A stretch of DNA of 64,000 nucleotides from Paenibacillus larvae subsp. larvae. Its GTDB lineage: Bacteria > Bacillota > Bacilli > Paenibacillales > NBRC-103111. Of the stretch, positions 55,415-63,243 are shown one piece after another (position 1 is the stretch's first letter; each line of letters opens with the position of its first letter). The position numbers and the translations under genes were made by a program. The stretch is from positions 868,001 to 932,000 of the forward strand of contig NZ_CP019687.1 in the NCBI RefSeq assembly GCF_002003265.1, in the 5' to 3' direction. The notes under the pieces are model-generated. The model was given only the letters and a program-made list of their open reading frames with translations. It had not been told where the DNA came from and made no database searches.

Positions 55415-56473
55415 CTAATTTCTAGGCCGTCGAACGCGTTTTCCTGGTCCGACCCTAACGGCCTTCTTGCTCCCGTTTAGTTTGATATATTTCGTTTCGG
55501 TCAAAGAAAGCCGGATAATCTTCTTTCGTCGAACTTTTATTCTCCGCCTGTTTCTTTTTTTAGAATACATATTTTCCCGGATAGATTTCCGAACTCTTCG
55601 CAACGGTCTAAGCTTAGGCGCTTTCAAATTCTTGGATTTGCTGTCTCTCTGCCCATCTAAAGGATGTACGCCCATGGATGTTTCATCTGTATGCTTCTTC
55701 CAAGGTGTCAGGCTAAGGTATTCCTGATACAGATTGGCCCCGGGAGAATGAACATCCCAGCATTTTTCGGATCCGGCAAAATGGACAATTTTGTTGTTAA
55801 AGTCATGATGGGGACTGACCATGTTAAAAAAATTAAAACGCCGGTCCAATTGGAGGTAATTTTCTCCGAACACCGCATTCAATGTATCCTGGTCAGGCAT
55901 GCTGGTATCGGGGTATCTCCGCAAAAAGTTAAGCATTTCTTCGTACCAGTCTATTTTTTTACGGATATTGTTCAACGCAAATAAAATAACCCCGGAATTA
56001 AAATAGGAATCTGGATTCAGCCCGTAGGGGATAATATGCTGCACTGCTGCCATAATGGCCTGATCCCAAACTGCAGCTAAATAAAAATCACCCAATTGTA
56101 CTTCCCACAGCTCAGCAATGTTCATATTTACCAATACATCGCAATCCAGATAAATAATCTTGTCTACCGGTATTAATGCGGGAATAAGCAAACGGTACAT
56201 GCTGGCCTGGGTCCAGAAACTAATAGATTTCACACCTGCCATTGCTTGAAGCATATTATCAGGAATTGTAACGGGATAAAAATGAATAGTCTGATTAAAG
56301 CTGCTTGTTAATTCAATTAACTTTTGTTTATTTGCTTCGGTCAAAGTCTCATCATGCAAGATATGGACATTAACACTGGAACTCGTATTGCAGAATACTG
56401 AGGCTAGAACAGCTCCGGCATGTTCTGCGTAGGCCCCATCTTTATCCTGAAAAGCCAAGCTTAATTCAATCAC
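55415..56473 (-). CDS. GT8-family glycosyltransferase with a basic tail
   Basis: 352 residues. Residues 1-270 are a normal GT8 fold: the metal-binding D-x-D in KIIYLDCDVLVN, FNSGVILFALNNIRK, DQDTLNAVFGENYLQLDRRF and HFAGSEKCW. Residues about 285-352 are a Lys/Arg-rich tail (RPLRRVRKSIRENMYSKKRN, RRRIKVRRKKIIRLSL, GPGKRVRRPRN) not part of the fold. It may bind acidic polymer or membrane. It lies 115 bases before the nucleotidyltransferase gene on the same strand. Confidence 0.87.
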   Translation of the reverse strand: MIELSLAFQDKDGAYAEHAGAVLASVFCNTSSSVNVHILHDETLTEANKQKLIELTSSFNQTIHFYPVTIPDNMLQAMAGVKSISFWTQASMYRLLIPALIPVDKIIYLDCDVLVNMNIAELWEVQLGDFYLAAVWDQAIMAAVQHIIPYGLNPDSYFNSGVILFALNNIRKKIDWYEEMLNFLRRYPDTSMPDQDTLNAVFGENYLQLDRRFNFFNMVSPHHDFNNKIVHFAGSEKCWDVHSPGANLYQEYLSLTPWKKHTDETSMGVHPLDGQRDSKSKNLKAPKLRPLRRVRKSIRENMYSKKRNRRRIKVRRKKIIRLSLTETKYIKLNGSKKAVRVGPGKRVRRPRN

Positions 56474-56591
56474 GAGATGTATCCCCTCTTTCTACCAAAT
56501 ATTTGGAGCAATGTTCCACATTATATGTTAGACAAGAACGATTGGAAAAGGTGTTATCCCTATGAAAATCACCCAATTTGATTGTTTGGAT

Positions 56592-56704
56592 CAATTTCAT
56601 AAAATAACTGGTGAGCGTTTAATTTAGAAGATGTAGATGAATACGGTTCAGATTTAACTATTTCTTGTACCCTTCGGATGGAAATAAGTTAAGAAATTGA
56701 GTCG
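56592..56704. repeat. Dispersed ~120-bp repeat, copy 3
   Basis: CAATTTCATAAAATAACTGG, TGAGCGTTTAA, GAAGATGTAGATGAATACGG and CTTCGGATGGAAATAAG match the repeat at 35630 and 36570, 20 kb away. Confidence 0.75.
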
Positions 56705-57020
56705 TTTCTCTAATCATTTTCTTTTTTAGCTTTAACTTTTGATATATCCTATAAATTATGGTATATTTTAACATATGGTCTGAGCAGGTCTCGTATGGAT
56801 TAATGGCATTGTATTTCAAAATTAGTTTTACCTAGAAAGAGAATTGTAATGAACATTCTCCGGCATCATTCGGTGTTTTTTCTTTTCAATCTATCCGGAT
56901 TGAAAGAGAAGAACACTGGGCAGAGACTGCTTTTTTGCCGTTTTATAGGAAATAAATTCTATATAATTTGACCATTGGTGCATGAATGATCCATTTAAGA
57001 CATTGGATTACAGTAATTTC
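56705..57020. other. Gap, no gene seen
   Basis: AT-rich; AACATTCTCCGGCATCATTCGGTGTTTTTT at 56852-56882 can form a weak terminator hairpin. Then the IS605 left end. Confidence 0.35.
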
Positions 57021-57170
57021 CGACTGAAAGCCCACGGTTTTAATCGTGGGATGAAAGCCGGCTTTGCCAGAACATCCCTTCATGGGATGGGCAGGGCAAA
57101 CACATAGCCATGTGCGTGTACTTTTCGTTCAATTGTTGTAGTTGTATAGTTGAACGGATACAATTGGTTT

Positions 57171-57479
57171 ATGCAAGAATATAGACGTACAGCTACAACA
57201 GTATCTCTCATTAACTATCATTTTGTATTCTGCCCTCGTTATCGAAGAAAAGTGTTAGTAAAACAAGTGAAAATTCGATTCAAGGAGCTATTGGCTGAAA
57301 TATGCCATCAGAATAGCTGGTTTATTGTGGCAATGGAAGTTATGCCCGATCATGTCCATCTGTTCCTGAATTGCCTTCCCACCGATTCTCCATCAGACGT
57401 AATGGCAAAAGTGAAGGGAGTGACCTCTCGAATATTAAGGCAGGAGTTCAAGCATCTTGCTCATTTGCCTAGTCTGTGA
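57171..57479 (+). pseudogene. tnpA: TnpA (HUH Y1 transposase) with premature TGA
   Basis: Start ATG 57171. NYHFVFCPRYRRKVL is the family start and VMPDHVHLFLNCLPTDSPSD contains the HUH motif. At 57477-57479 a TGA follows LPSL where Trp (TGG) is expected; the same frame continues TRSFFVSTAGNVSSETVKRY and stops at 57566. That lost part contains the catalytic Tyr (VKRYAQEQ). So the protein as read cannot cut DNA, and the element is probably immobile unless helped in trans. Confidence 0.87.
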
Positions 57480-57570
57480 ACACGTTCTTTTTTCGTTAGT
57501 ACAGCAGGAAACGTATCAAGCGAAACAGTAAAGCGTTATGCCCAAGAACAAAAGAAAAGGGGGTGAACAC

Positions 57571-58626
57571 ATGCAAGCTTTAACCGTTAAAATACGCATA
57601 TTTCCTGATCAACCAGCCATTCTACGTCAATTGGGAAATGAGTACATTCGGGTAGTCAATCAATTAACCAAACGGGCTGAACAATTAGGGGCATTTCCGA
57701 AAATGACTACAAAAGATGTAGAAACAGTTCTTCCGTCTGCCGTTTGTAATCAAGCGATTCGTGATGCCAAAAGTGTTTTCAGTAAAATCAAGAAACTTGG
57801 TGTTCGTCCAATTCTTAAAAAATCTGTATATTTCGTTAACAATCAAAACTACACGGTATCCGAAAATACAGTTGCGTTTCCTATCGTTGTAGATAAAAAG
57901 ACGAAGAAAACAGCGTTTCGGGCTACAGCGACTAGCAGAGATATGGAACTGTTAAGAAAAGCCAAACTTGGATTGATGCGTATTATCGAAAAGTCAGGAA
58001 AATGGTACGCTCAAATTTCAATAGAAGTACCTACAAGCGTAACAAACAACGAAAACATCATGGGTATTGATCTTGGTTTGAAAGTTCCCGCTGTTTCTGT
58101 AACTTCTACGGGTAAAACCCGATTCTTTGGAAACGGCAGAGAAAACAAGTATATACGAAGAAAGTACCAACAACGCAGACGTAAATTAGGTAAACTCAAA
58201 AAATTGTCTGCCATTCGTAAGCCAGGTAATAAAGAGCAACGTTGGATGAAAGATCAAAATCATAAGATTAGTCGGCAAATTGTCGATACAGCCATTCAGG
58301 AAAATGTGTCCATAATCAAGCTTGAACGACTGGAGAATATTCGCAAGACGGCAAGAACAAGCCGCAAAAACGCAAAGAATCTGCATAGTTGGACTTTTTA
58401 TCAGCTTCAACAATTCATCTCCTACAAAGCAAACCTAGTCGGCATAAAGATTGTGGAGGTAAATCCTGCCTACACTTCTCAAACATGTCCTGCCTGTGCG
58501 GAGAAGAACAAAGCGAAAGACAGAGGGTACGAATGTTCATGCGGATTCAACGCTCATCGAGATCGGGTTGGAGCGATCAATATCATGAATCAACCTGTGG
58601 CAGATGGTAACAGTCTGTCAGCCTAA
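57571..58626 (+). CDS. tnpB: TnpB RNA-guided endonuclease of the IS605 element
   Basis: 351 residues from ATG 57571, after AAGGGGG. RuvC-type residues: Asp in NIMGIDLGLKVPAVS, Glu in SIIKLERLENIRK, and Asp in NAHRDRVGAINI. The zinc finger is TCPACAEKNKAKDRGYECSC. All motifs are intact and the frame unbroken. TnpB of this family uses the RNA from the element's right end to cut DNA at the empty donor site and so keeps the element in the population. Because TnpA is broken, TnpB stands as an isolated nuclease. Confidence 0.92.
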   Translation: MQALTVKIRIFPDQPAILRQLGNEYIRVVNQLTKRAEQLGAFPKMTTKDVETVLPSAVCNQAIRDAKSVFSKIKKLGVRPILKKSVYFVNNQNYTVSENTVAFPIVVDKKTKKTAFRATATSRDMELLRKAKLGLMRIIEKSGKWYAQISIEVPTSVTNNENIMGIDLGLKVPAVSVTSTGKTRFFGNGRENKYIRRKYQQRRRKLGKLKKLSAIRKPGNKEQRWMKDQNHKISRQIVDTAIQENVSIIKLERLENIRKTARTSRKNAKNLHSWTFYQLQQFISYKANLVGIKIVEVNPAYTSQTCPACAEKNKAKDRGYECSCGFNAHRDRVGAINIMNQPVADGNSLSA

Positions 58627-58775
58627 GATGCTATATGTACTGTCTTAGGACGGGCTGATGAGACAGCCCTGAACTTGGGGGAACTACGGTTAGCAGAAAT
58701 GCATGACCGACTACCACCCAAGAATCCCAGTGATACCGAAGGTGTCAGCTTGCGGCATTAGCCGTGGGAGTCTCA
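58600..58775 (+). ncRNA. Candidate omega (reRNA) guide RNA of TnpB
   Basis: The 3' end of tnpB and the following ~150 bases up to the right end are non-coding but structured (GGACGGGCTGATGAGACAGCCC and the terminal GCGGC/GCCGT hairpin). Known omega RNAs come from exactly this position, with the guide read from the flanking DNA after the right end. Boundaries are inferred. Confidence 0.55.
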
Positions 58776-58832
58776 AAGCATGATGCATTTGAAACAGATC
58801 GGCAGTATTTTGGAGCAGGGGGAGGGGAAGTA

Positions 58833-60032
58833 ATGCAAAAGCAACTTCATTATGCCGTTGCCATTGTCGGGGCGGGCAGCGCCGGATTATCGGTTGCAGC
58901 CCGCTTGCTGCGCGCATCGAAAGAACTTCGCGATTCCGTTGTGATCGTCGATCCTCAGGCCAAGCATTACTATCAACCCTTGTGGACGCTTGTCGGCGGC
59001 GGAGTTGTACGAAAGGAAATAACAGAGCGCAACCAACAATCGCTTATTCCAAAGGGAGCCGACTGGCTTCAGGAGAGGGTCGCGTATTTCCACCCGGTTG
59101 AAAACCGTATCGTAACCAAAACCGGAACCATCGTCCGATACGATGTTATTGTTGTTGCAGCGGGAATCCAGGTGGATTGGGACCGGATCAAAGGGTTGAG
59201 GGAATGTATCGGGCGCGATGGCGTCTGCAGCAACTATGATTACAATTACGTGGACAGCACCTGGAGGTCAATCCGTGAATTCCGCGGCGGTACCGCGATT
59301 TTCACGCACCCGAACACACCCATCAAGTGCGGTGGCGCGCCACAGAAAATCATGTATCTGGCCGATGATGCATTTCGGCGGTCGGGTGTAAGGGATAAGA
59401 GCGAGATTATCTTCGCTTCGGGTAATGAATCTATTTTCGCCGTCCCGAAATATGCTGCATCGCTCAATCAGGTAGTGAAGCGTAAAGGAATAACGACAAA
59501 ATACAAACTCAATCTGGTGGAAATTAACTCCGGCAACCGGGAAGCTATCTTCGAACATGTGGACACGAAGGAACGGGAGACATTCCGATACGACATGATT
59601 CATGTCGTGCCCCCGATGTCTTCCCCGTCTTTTATACGGGATAGTCCCCTAGCCGGTCCGGGCGGATGGACTGAGGTTGATAAGCATACTATGCAGCATG
59701 TCCGGTACACGAATGTGTTTGCTTTGGGAGATTGCAGCAATCTGCCAACCTCAAAAACAGGTGCAGCTATTCGCAAGCAAGCTCCAGTGGTAGCCCGCAA
59801 TGTGTTGAATGTGCTGGCGGGACAGCCGCCCGATGCAAGTTACGACGGTTATACGTCTTGTCCGCTAGTAACTGGGTATAATCGGCTTATTTTGGCGGAG
59901 TTTGATTATGACTTAACTCCGCGGGAGACATTCCCGTTCGATCAGTCGAAGGAGCGGTACAGTATGTATGTGCTGAAGAAAGATCTGCTGCCAAAGTTGT
60001 ACTGGAACGGCATGCTGAAGGGACGCATGTAG
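58833..60032 (+). CDS. sqr: Sulfide:quinone oxidoreductase
   Basis: 399 residues from ATG 58833 (GGGGAGGGGAAG upstream). FAD/NAD fold: AIVGAGSAGLSVAARLL, ACID after VIVDPQAKHYYQP, and NVFALGDCSNLPTSKTGAAI as second dinucleotide motif. Redox Cys in DGVCSNYDYNY and PNTPIKCGGAPQK fit type II SQR. It oxidises sulfide at the membrane and gives electrons to menaquinone, passing sulfur to a thiol. The next gene is a persulfide dioxygenase/rhodanese, its usual partner. The IS605 right end lies 58 bases upstream and may have replaced the native promoter region. Confidence 0.9.
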   Translation: MQKQLHYAVAIVGAGSAGLSVAARLLRASKELRDSVVIVDPQAKHYYQPLWTLVGGGVVRKEITERNQQSLIPKGADWLQERVAYFHPVENRIVTKTGTIVRYDVIVVAAGIQVDWDRIKGLRECIGRDGVCSNYDYNYVDSTWRSIREFRGGTAIFTHPNTPIKCGGAPQKIMYLADDAFRRSGVRDKSEIIFASGNESIFAVPKYAASLNQVVKRKGITTKYKLNLVEINSGNREAIFEHVDTKERETFRYDMIHVVPPMSSPSFIRDSPLAGPGGWTEVDKHTMQHVRYTNVFALGDCSNLPTSKTGAAIRKQAPVVARNVLNVLAGQPPDASYDGYTSCPLVTGYNRLILAEFDYDLTPRETFPFDQSKERYSMYVLKKDLLPKLYWNGMLKGRM

Positions 60033-60106
60033 CCAGCGGCAATGCAGCAGGCAAGGGGCAGGAACGGGGAAGTTTACTGTTTCAGAGAAAGGGGAGAGCG
60101 GCATTT

Positions 60107-61537
60107 ATGCTGCTGCGTTATTTTTATGATGAGAAACTGGCTCACGCTTCGTATCTCGTGGGCTGCCAAGCGACGGGAGAGTCGATCGTTATCGACCCGG
60201 CCCGTGATGTTCTACCGTATTTAGAGACGGCACAGGCTGAAGGATTAACAGTCGTTGCCGCTGCGGAAACCCACATCCACGCTGATTTCATATCAGGCGT
60301 CCGCGAAATAGGGGAAGAACACAAGGCAATGCTGTACGTATCAGGCGAAGGCGGTCCGGATTGGTCCTATGCTTTCATGAGTGATAAGGTCAAGCACCGG
60401 ATTGTGAAAGACGGAGACCGATTCCATGTGGGCAGAATCGAATTTGAGGTTCTGCATACACCGGGACATACTCCCGAGAGCGTATCATTCCTATTGACTG
60501 ACCGGGGCGGAGGAGCTGATTGTCCGATGGGCATTTTCACTGGCGACTTCGTATTTGTCGGCGATGTTGGCCGGCCGGATCTACTGGAGAAGGCGGTTGG
60601 GCTGGCAGGCACTGCTGTGCAGGGGGCGCGGCAGATGTTCCAATCCCTTCAGCGCTTCACGGAGTTGCCTGAATATGCCCAGGTATGGCCGGCACACGGG
60701 GCGGGCAGTGCATGCGGCAAGGCGCTCGGTGCAATTCCGTCCTCTACTGTAGGCTATGAGAAACGCTTCAATTGGGGCTTGTCCTTTGATGCTGAGTCGG
60801 CGTTTACCACCGCCTTATTAGCCGGGCAGCCCGAGCCCCCAACTTATTTTCCCCGTATGAAGCGGATGAACCGGGAAGGTCCGGCGCTTCTTTCCCATCT
60901 TCCCGAACCAAAGCGGATTGAGGGAACGATAGCAGCTGCCGCCGGCCTTGTGGAAAGAGGAGCTGTTATCATTGATACGAGGCCTTGCACGGGTTTTGCA
61001 GCCGGGCACGTGAAGGGAACGATTAATCTGCCTTACAACCGTTCCTTTACATCATGGGCCGGATGGCTCATAGAAGACGAACGGCCGTTGTACATTATGG
61101 GGGAGGCGGAACTACTGCCAGGGATTGTCCGTGACATGCGTTCCATCGGTATCGACCGGATTGAGGGGATAATTGAAACTTCCGCGATGTGGAGGGATAC
61201 CCATGCTGCAATGGCTGGTTTGCAATCATATCCTGAGGTAACGCCTAAAGACATTGCCGGCAAGGTTCAAGGCGGGGAACTGACAGTTGTGGACGTGCGT
61301 TCCGGGGCGGAATGGGAGGAAGGCCATATCCCGGGTGCGCAGCATATCCTGCTTGGGAAGCTGCCGGAGCGCATTCACGAGGTGCCAACCGACAAGCCGG
61401 TACTGGTCCAATGCCGGACAGGAGGGCGCTCGGCAATTGCTGCAAGCATTTTGCAGGCTCACGGCTACACAAACGTCATGAACTTGCAAGGGGGAATCGT
61501 GCAATGGAGTGAGGAAGGATTGCCCATTATAAAGTAA
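60107..61537 (+). CDS. cstB: CstB-like persulfide dioxygenase-sulfurtransferase
   Basis: 476 residues in three parts. Residues 1-250: metallo-beta-lactamase fold of ETHE1 type (ETHIHADFISGVREIG, HTPGHTPESVSF, FTGDFVFVGDVGRPDLL). Residues about 280-365: a rhodanese-like domain without the active Cys (YIMGEAE). Residues about 380-476: rhodanese with catalytic Cys in PVLVQCRTGGRSAIAASIL. This is the exact order known for CstB, which oxidises low-molecular persulfides to thiosulfate. With SQR it forms a sulfide detoxification pathway; cstR and cstA are not next to it. ATG 60107 after GAAAGGGGAG. Confidence 0.92.
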   Translation: MLLRYFYDEKLAHASYLVGCQATGESIVIDPARDVLPYLETAQAEGLTVVAAAETHIHADFISGVREIGEEHKAMLYVSGEGGPDWSYAFMSDKVKHRIVKDGDRFHVGRIEFEVLHTPGHTPESVSFLLTDRGGGADCPMGIFTGDFVFVGDVGRPDLLEKAVGLAGTAVQGARQMFQSLQRFTELPEYAQVWPAHGAGSACGKALGAIPSSTVGYEKRFNWGLSFDAESAFTTALLAGQPEPPTYFPRMKRMNREGPALLSHLPEPKRIEGTIAAAAGLVERGAVIIDTRPCTGFAAGHVKGTINLPYNRSFTSWAGWLIEDERPLYIMGEAELLPGIVRDMRSIGIDRIEGIIETSAMWRDTHAAMAGLQSYPEVTPKDIAGKVQGGELTVVDVRSGAEWEEGHIPGAQHILLGKLPERIHEVPTDKPVLVQCRTGGRSAIAASILQAHGYTNVMNLQGGIVQWSEEGLPIIK

Positions 61538-61679
61538 ATAATCCGGAACGGGCGTCGTACTGGGCATTGCAAAAAGAGTTATGTAAAGAAGGGACGATGG
61601 GATCAGAAGTAGTATGCTAATGAAGCTTTCATTACCTTGGTCGCAAAATGTTTAATAAAAGAAGATAGAGTATATGTTA

Positions 61680-61715
61680 TACGACCCGGCCTTAAGAAAA
61701 TCCAGGCCGGGTCGT
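61680..61715. terminator. Terminator hairpin behind cstB
   Basis: Twelve-base perfect stem ACGACCCGGCCT / AGGCCGGGTCGT with an 11-base loop; no T run on the plus strand, so efficiency is unsure. Confidence 0.6.
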
Positions 61716-61759
61716 GCCATGAGATTTTGAAATCCGGGAATAACCAAAGCTCCTGCGGT

Positions 61760-61936
61760 TTAAAGCTAATATACCGACAATTTTTGCAATGGGGACAAAA
61801 ACAGAGGATTGCAATTTCAAGAGCGATGTTGAAAGATGCACCCATTGTTCTGTTGGATGAGGTTACGTCAGCACTTCGTCAAGGGATATATTCCCAATTA
61901 CATGAAAAGAAGCTGGAAGAGAAAATGCCTAATTAA
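61760..61936 (+). pseudogene. C-terminal relic of an ABC exporter ATPase
   Basis: [20 protein letters not shown] then [10 protein letters not shown] is the signature and Walker B of an exporter-type ATPase (usually SGGQKQR and DEATSAL). Everything before is missing; after it the frame reads [15 protein letters not shown] to the stop. Confidence 0.6.
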
Positions 61937-62060
61937 TCAAGAAGAGTATTTATCAGCTGGATAATAAATGGAACCAAATATTATCAACTCCGTAAATACC
62001 ATAGGCGAATTTCGTCTAATCATAACAACTTCAATATGAATAAAGTGAGGATGAATTGTA

Positions 62061-62480
62061 TTGAAAGTCTGGAAAACTGTATTGTTTGTATTATTAAGTT
62101 TGTTTCTTCTCGCTGGTTGCGGCTTATCTGAAAAAAAGACGGAACCAGCAAATAGCCTGACCAGTTTCGAAGATGTGGCAAATTATCTAAAGGCCCATAA
62201 CAAATTGCCGGATAATTTCATTACAAAAAATGAAGCTAAAAAACTGGGCTGGGACCCCCAGAAAGGAAACTTGCAGAATGTTGCTCCAGGAAAAAGCATT
62301 GGGGGTGATATTTATCAAAATCGTGAAGGAAAATTACCTAACAAAAAAGGAAGAGTCTTACATGAAGCGGATATCAATTATAAATCAGGCCACCGGGGTA
62401 AGGACAGAATTGTATTTTCAAATGATGGTTTAATTTACAAGACGGAAGACCATTACGAAACATTTCAACAAATGAAATGA
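62061..62480 (+). CDS. Barnase-family ribonuclease, lipoprotein form
   Basis: 139 residues from TTG 62061 (GTGAGGA upstream). Signal with lipobox LLAGC near residue 20, so it should be lipid-anchored; B. amyloliquefaciens barnase has a plain signal peptide instead. The mature domain aligns with barnase through FEDVANYLKAHNKLPDNFIT, NVAPGKSIGGDIYQNREGKL, HEADINYKSG (catalytic Glu73) and KDRIVFSNDGLIYKTEDHYE (Arg87, His102). All catalytic residues are present. It cuts RNA after G. The inhibitor gene overlaps its end. Confidence 0.92.
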   Translation: MKVWKTVLFVLLSLFLLAGCGLSEKKTEPANSLTSFEDVANYLKAHNKLPDNFITKNEAKKLGWDPQKGNLQNVAPGKSIGGDIYQNREGKLPNKKGRVLHEADINYKSGHRGKDRIVFSNDGLIYKTEDHYETFQQMK

Positions 62481-62500
62481 ATGATAGGAGGGATTTGGGG

Positions 62501-62773
62501 TTGCACGATATTTTATTAGATGGCAGGAAAATCGGTAACCTTGGACAACTGCATACTGTTTTGAAAGAAGCATTGGAGTTGCCCGATTATTATGGGAATA
62601 ATCTTGACGCATTATGGGATTGTCTTACAGGATATGTTGCCATGCCGCTTACTATTCGGTGGGTACATTTTCAAGAAAGTGAAAAAAAGCTTGGGGATCA
62701 TAGCCGGCTTTTACTTCAGCTTTTTCGGGATGCAGAAGAAGAACTGGAAGGTTTTCAACTGCTGCTTGAATAA
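62501..62773 (+). CDS. Barstar-family ribonuclease inhibitor
   Basis: 90 residues from TTG 62501, nine bases after AGGAGG; the ATG at 62477 overlaps the nuclease stop but lies before that site. ILLDGRKIGNLGQLHTVLKE and LELPDYYGNNLDALWDCLTG follow barstar closely, including the Asp/Glu-rich barnase-binding helix region. It stays in the cytosol and blocks the nuclease before export. Toxin and antidote form an operon. Confidence 0.92.
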   Translation: MHDILLDGRKIGNLGQLHTVLKEALELPDYYGNNLDALWDCLTGYVAMPLTIRWVHFQESEKKLGDHSRLLLQLFRDAEEELEGFQLLLE

Positions 62774-63243
62774 GGATTGAACCGTTCATACCGTTGGTTT
62801 GAGCGGTTCATTTTTAAATTCAGTTGTTATTATGACGCTGAGTTTCCCCTCCGTTTCCAATAATAAGTTTCTTCCGAAGGCAGTCTGATTTATGGTGTCG
62901 CGATGGATCTTGCTCCTTATTATTGTATGCCTGATTTTAATGAGCGGAATTGGAGAGAACTTGTCGTGAACGATAGGGGCACCGAAATAGCCAATAAGTG
63001 TACTAAGAAAGTAAAAAGAACCCCCCGCACAGGGCTGGGGGGAAGAGGGGTGACAATGTTAGGAAATACCAGGATTATCATATTCAAATAAAATAAACAA
63101 TGTTACCTCGAAGGGACTAATATAACTTGTACTTATCCTTTTTCCGTGACCTACTCCGTACATATTTTTATTTTTTGGGGAAATTCTTAATGTGGAATGG
63201 TCTTGTAGTTAAACCCCTGATAACCAGTATAAGGAGGCATTGC
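62774..63243. other. Gap with a GC hairpin
   Basis: After barstar, GAACCG...CGGTTC-like pairing with ATTTTT (62779-62818) is the likely terminator. CCCCCCGCACAGGGCTGGGGGG (63021-63042) is a second hairpin. AAGGAGG at 63230 belongs to the next gene. No gene seen. Confidence 0.5.

Larger units (their letters stand above)
57021..58775. mobile_element. IS200/IS605-family element
   Basis: Left subterminal hairpin CCCACGGTTTTAATCGTGGG (57031-57050), tnpA, tnpB in the same direction, and a right end with GCGGCATTAGCCGTGGGAG (58752-58770). No terminal inverted repeats, as expected for this family. Exact tips and the target motif are not determined. Confidence 0.85.

Noticed and set aside
57463-57480. 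TGA codons in tnpA and the acylase read as selenocysteine or tryptophan
   Set aside because: No SECIS-like hairpin, no selenoprotein family, and many TGA codons end normal genes here.
60142-61567. Several minus-strand frames over cstB
   Set aside because: Antisense shadows in a GC-richer gene; the plus-strand protein is fully conserved.
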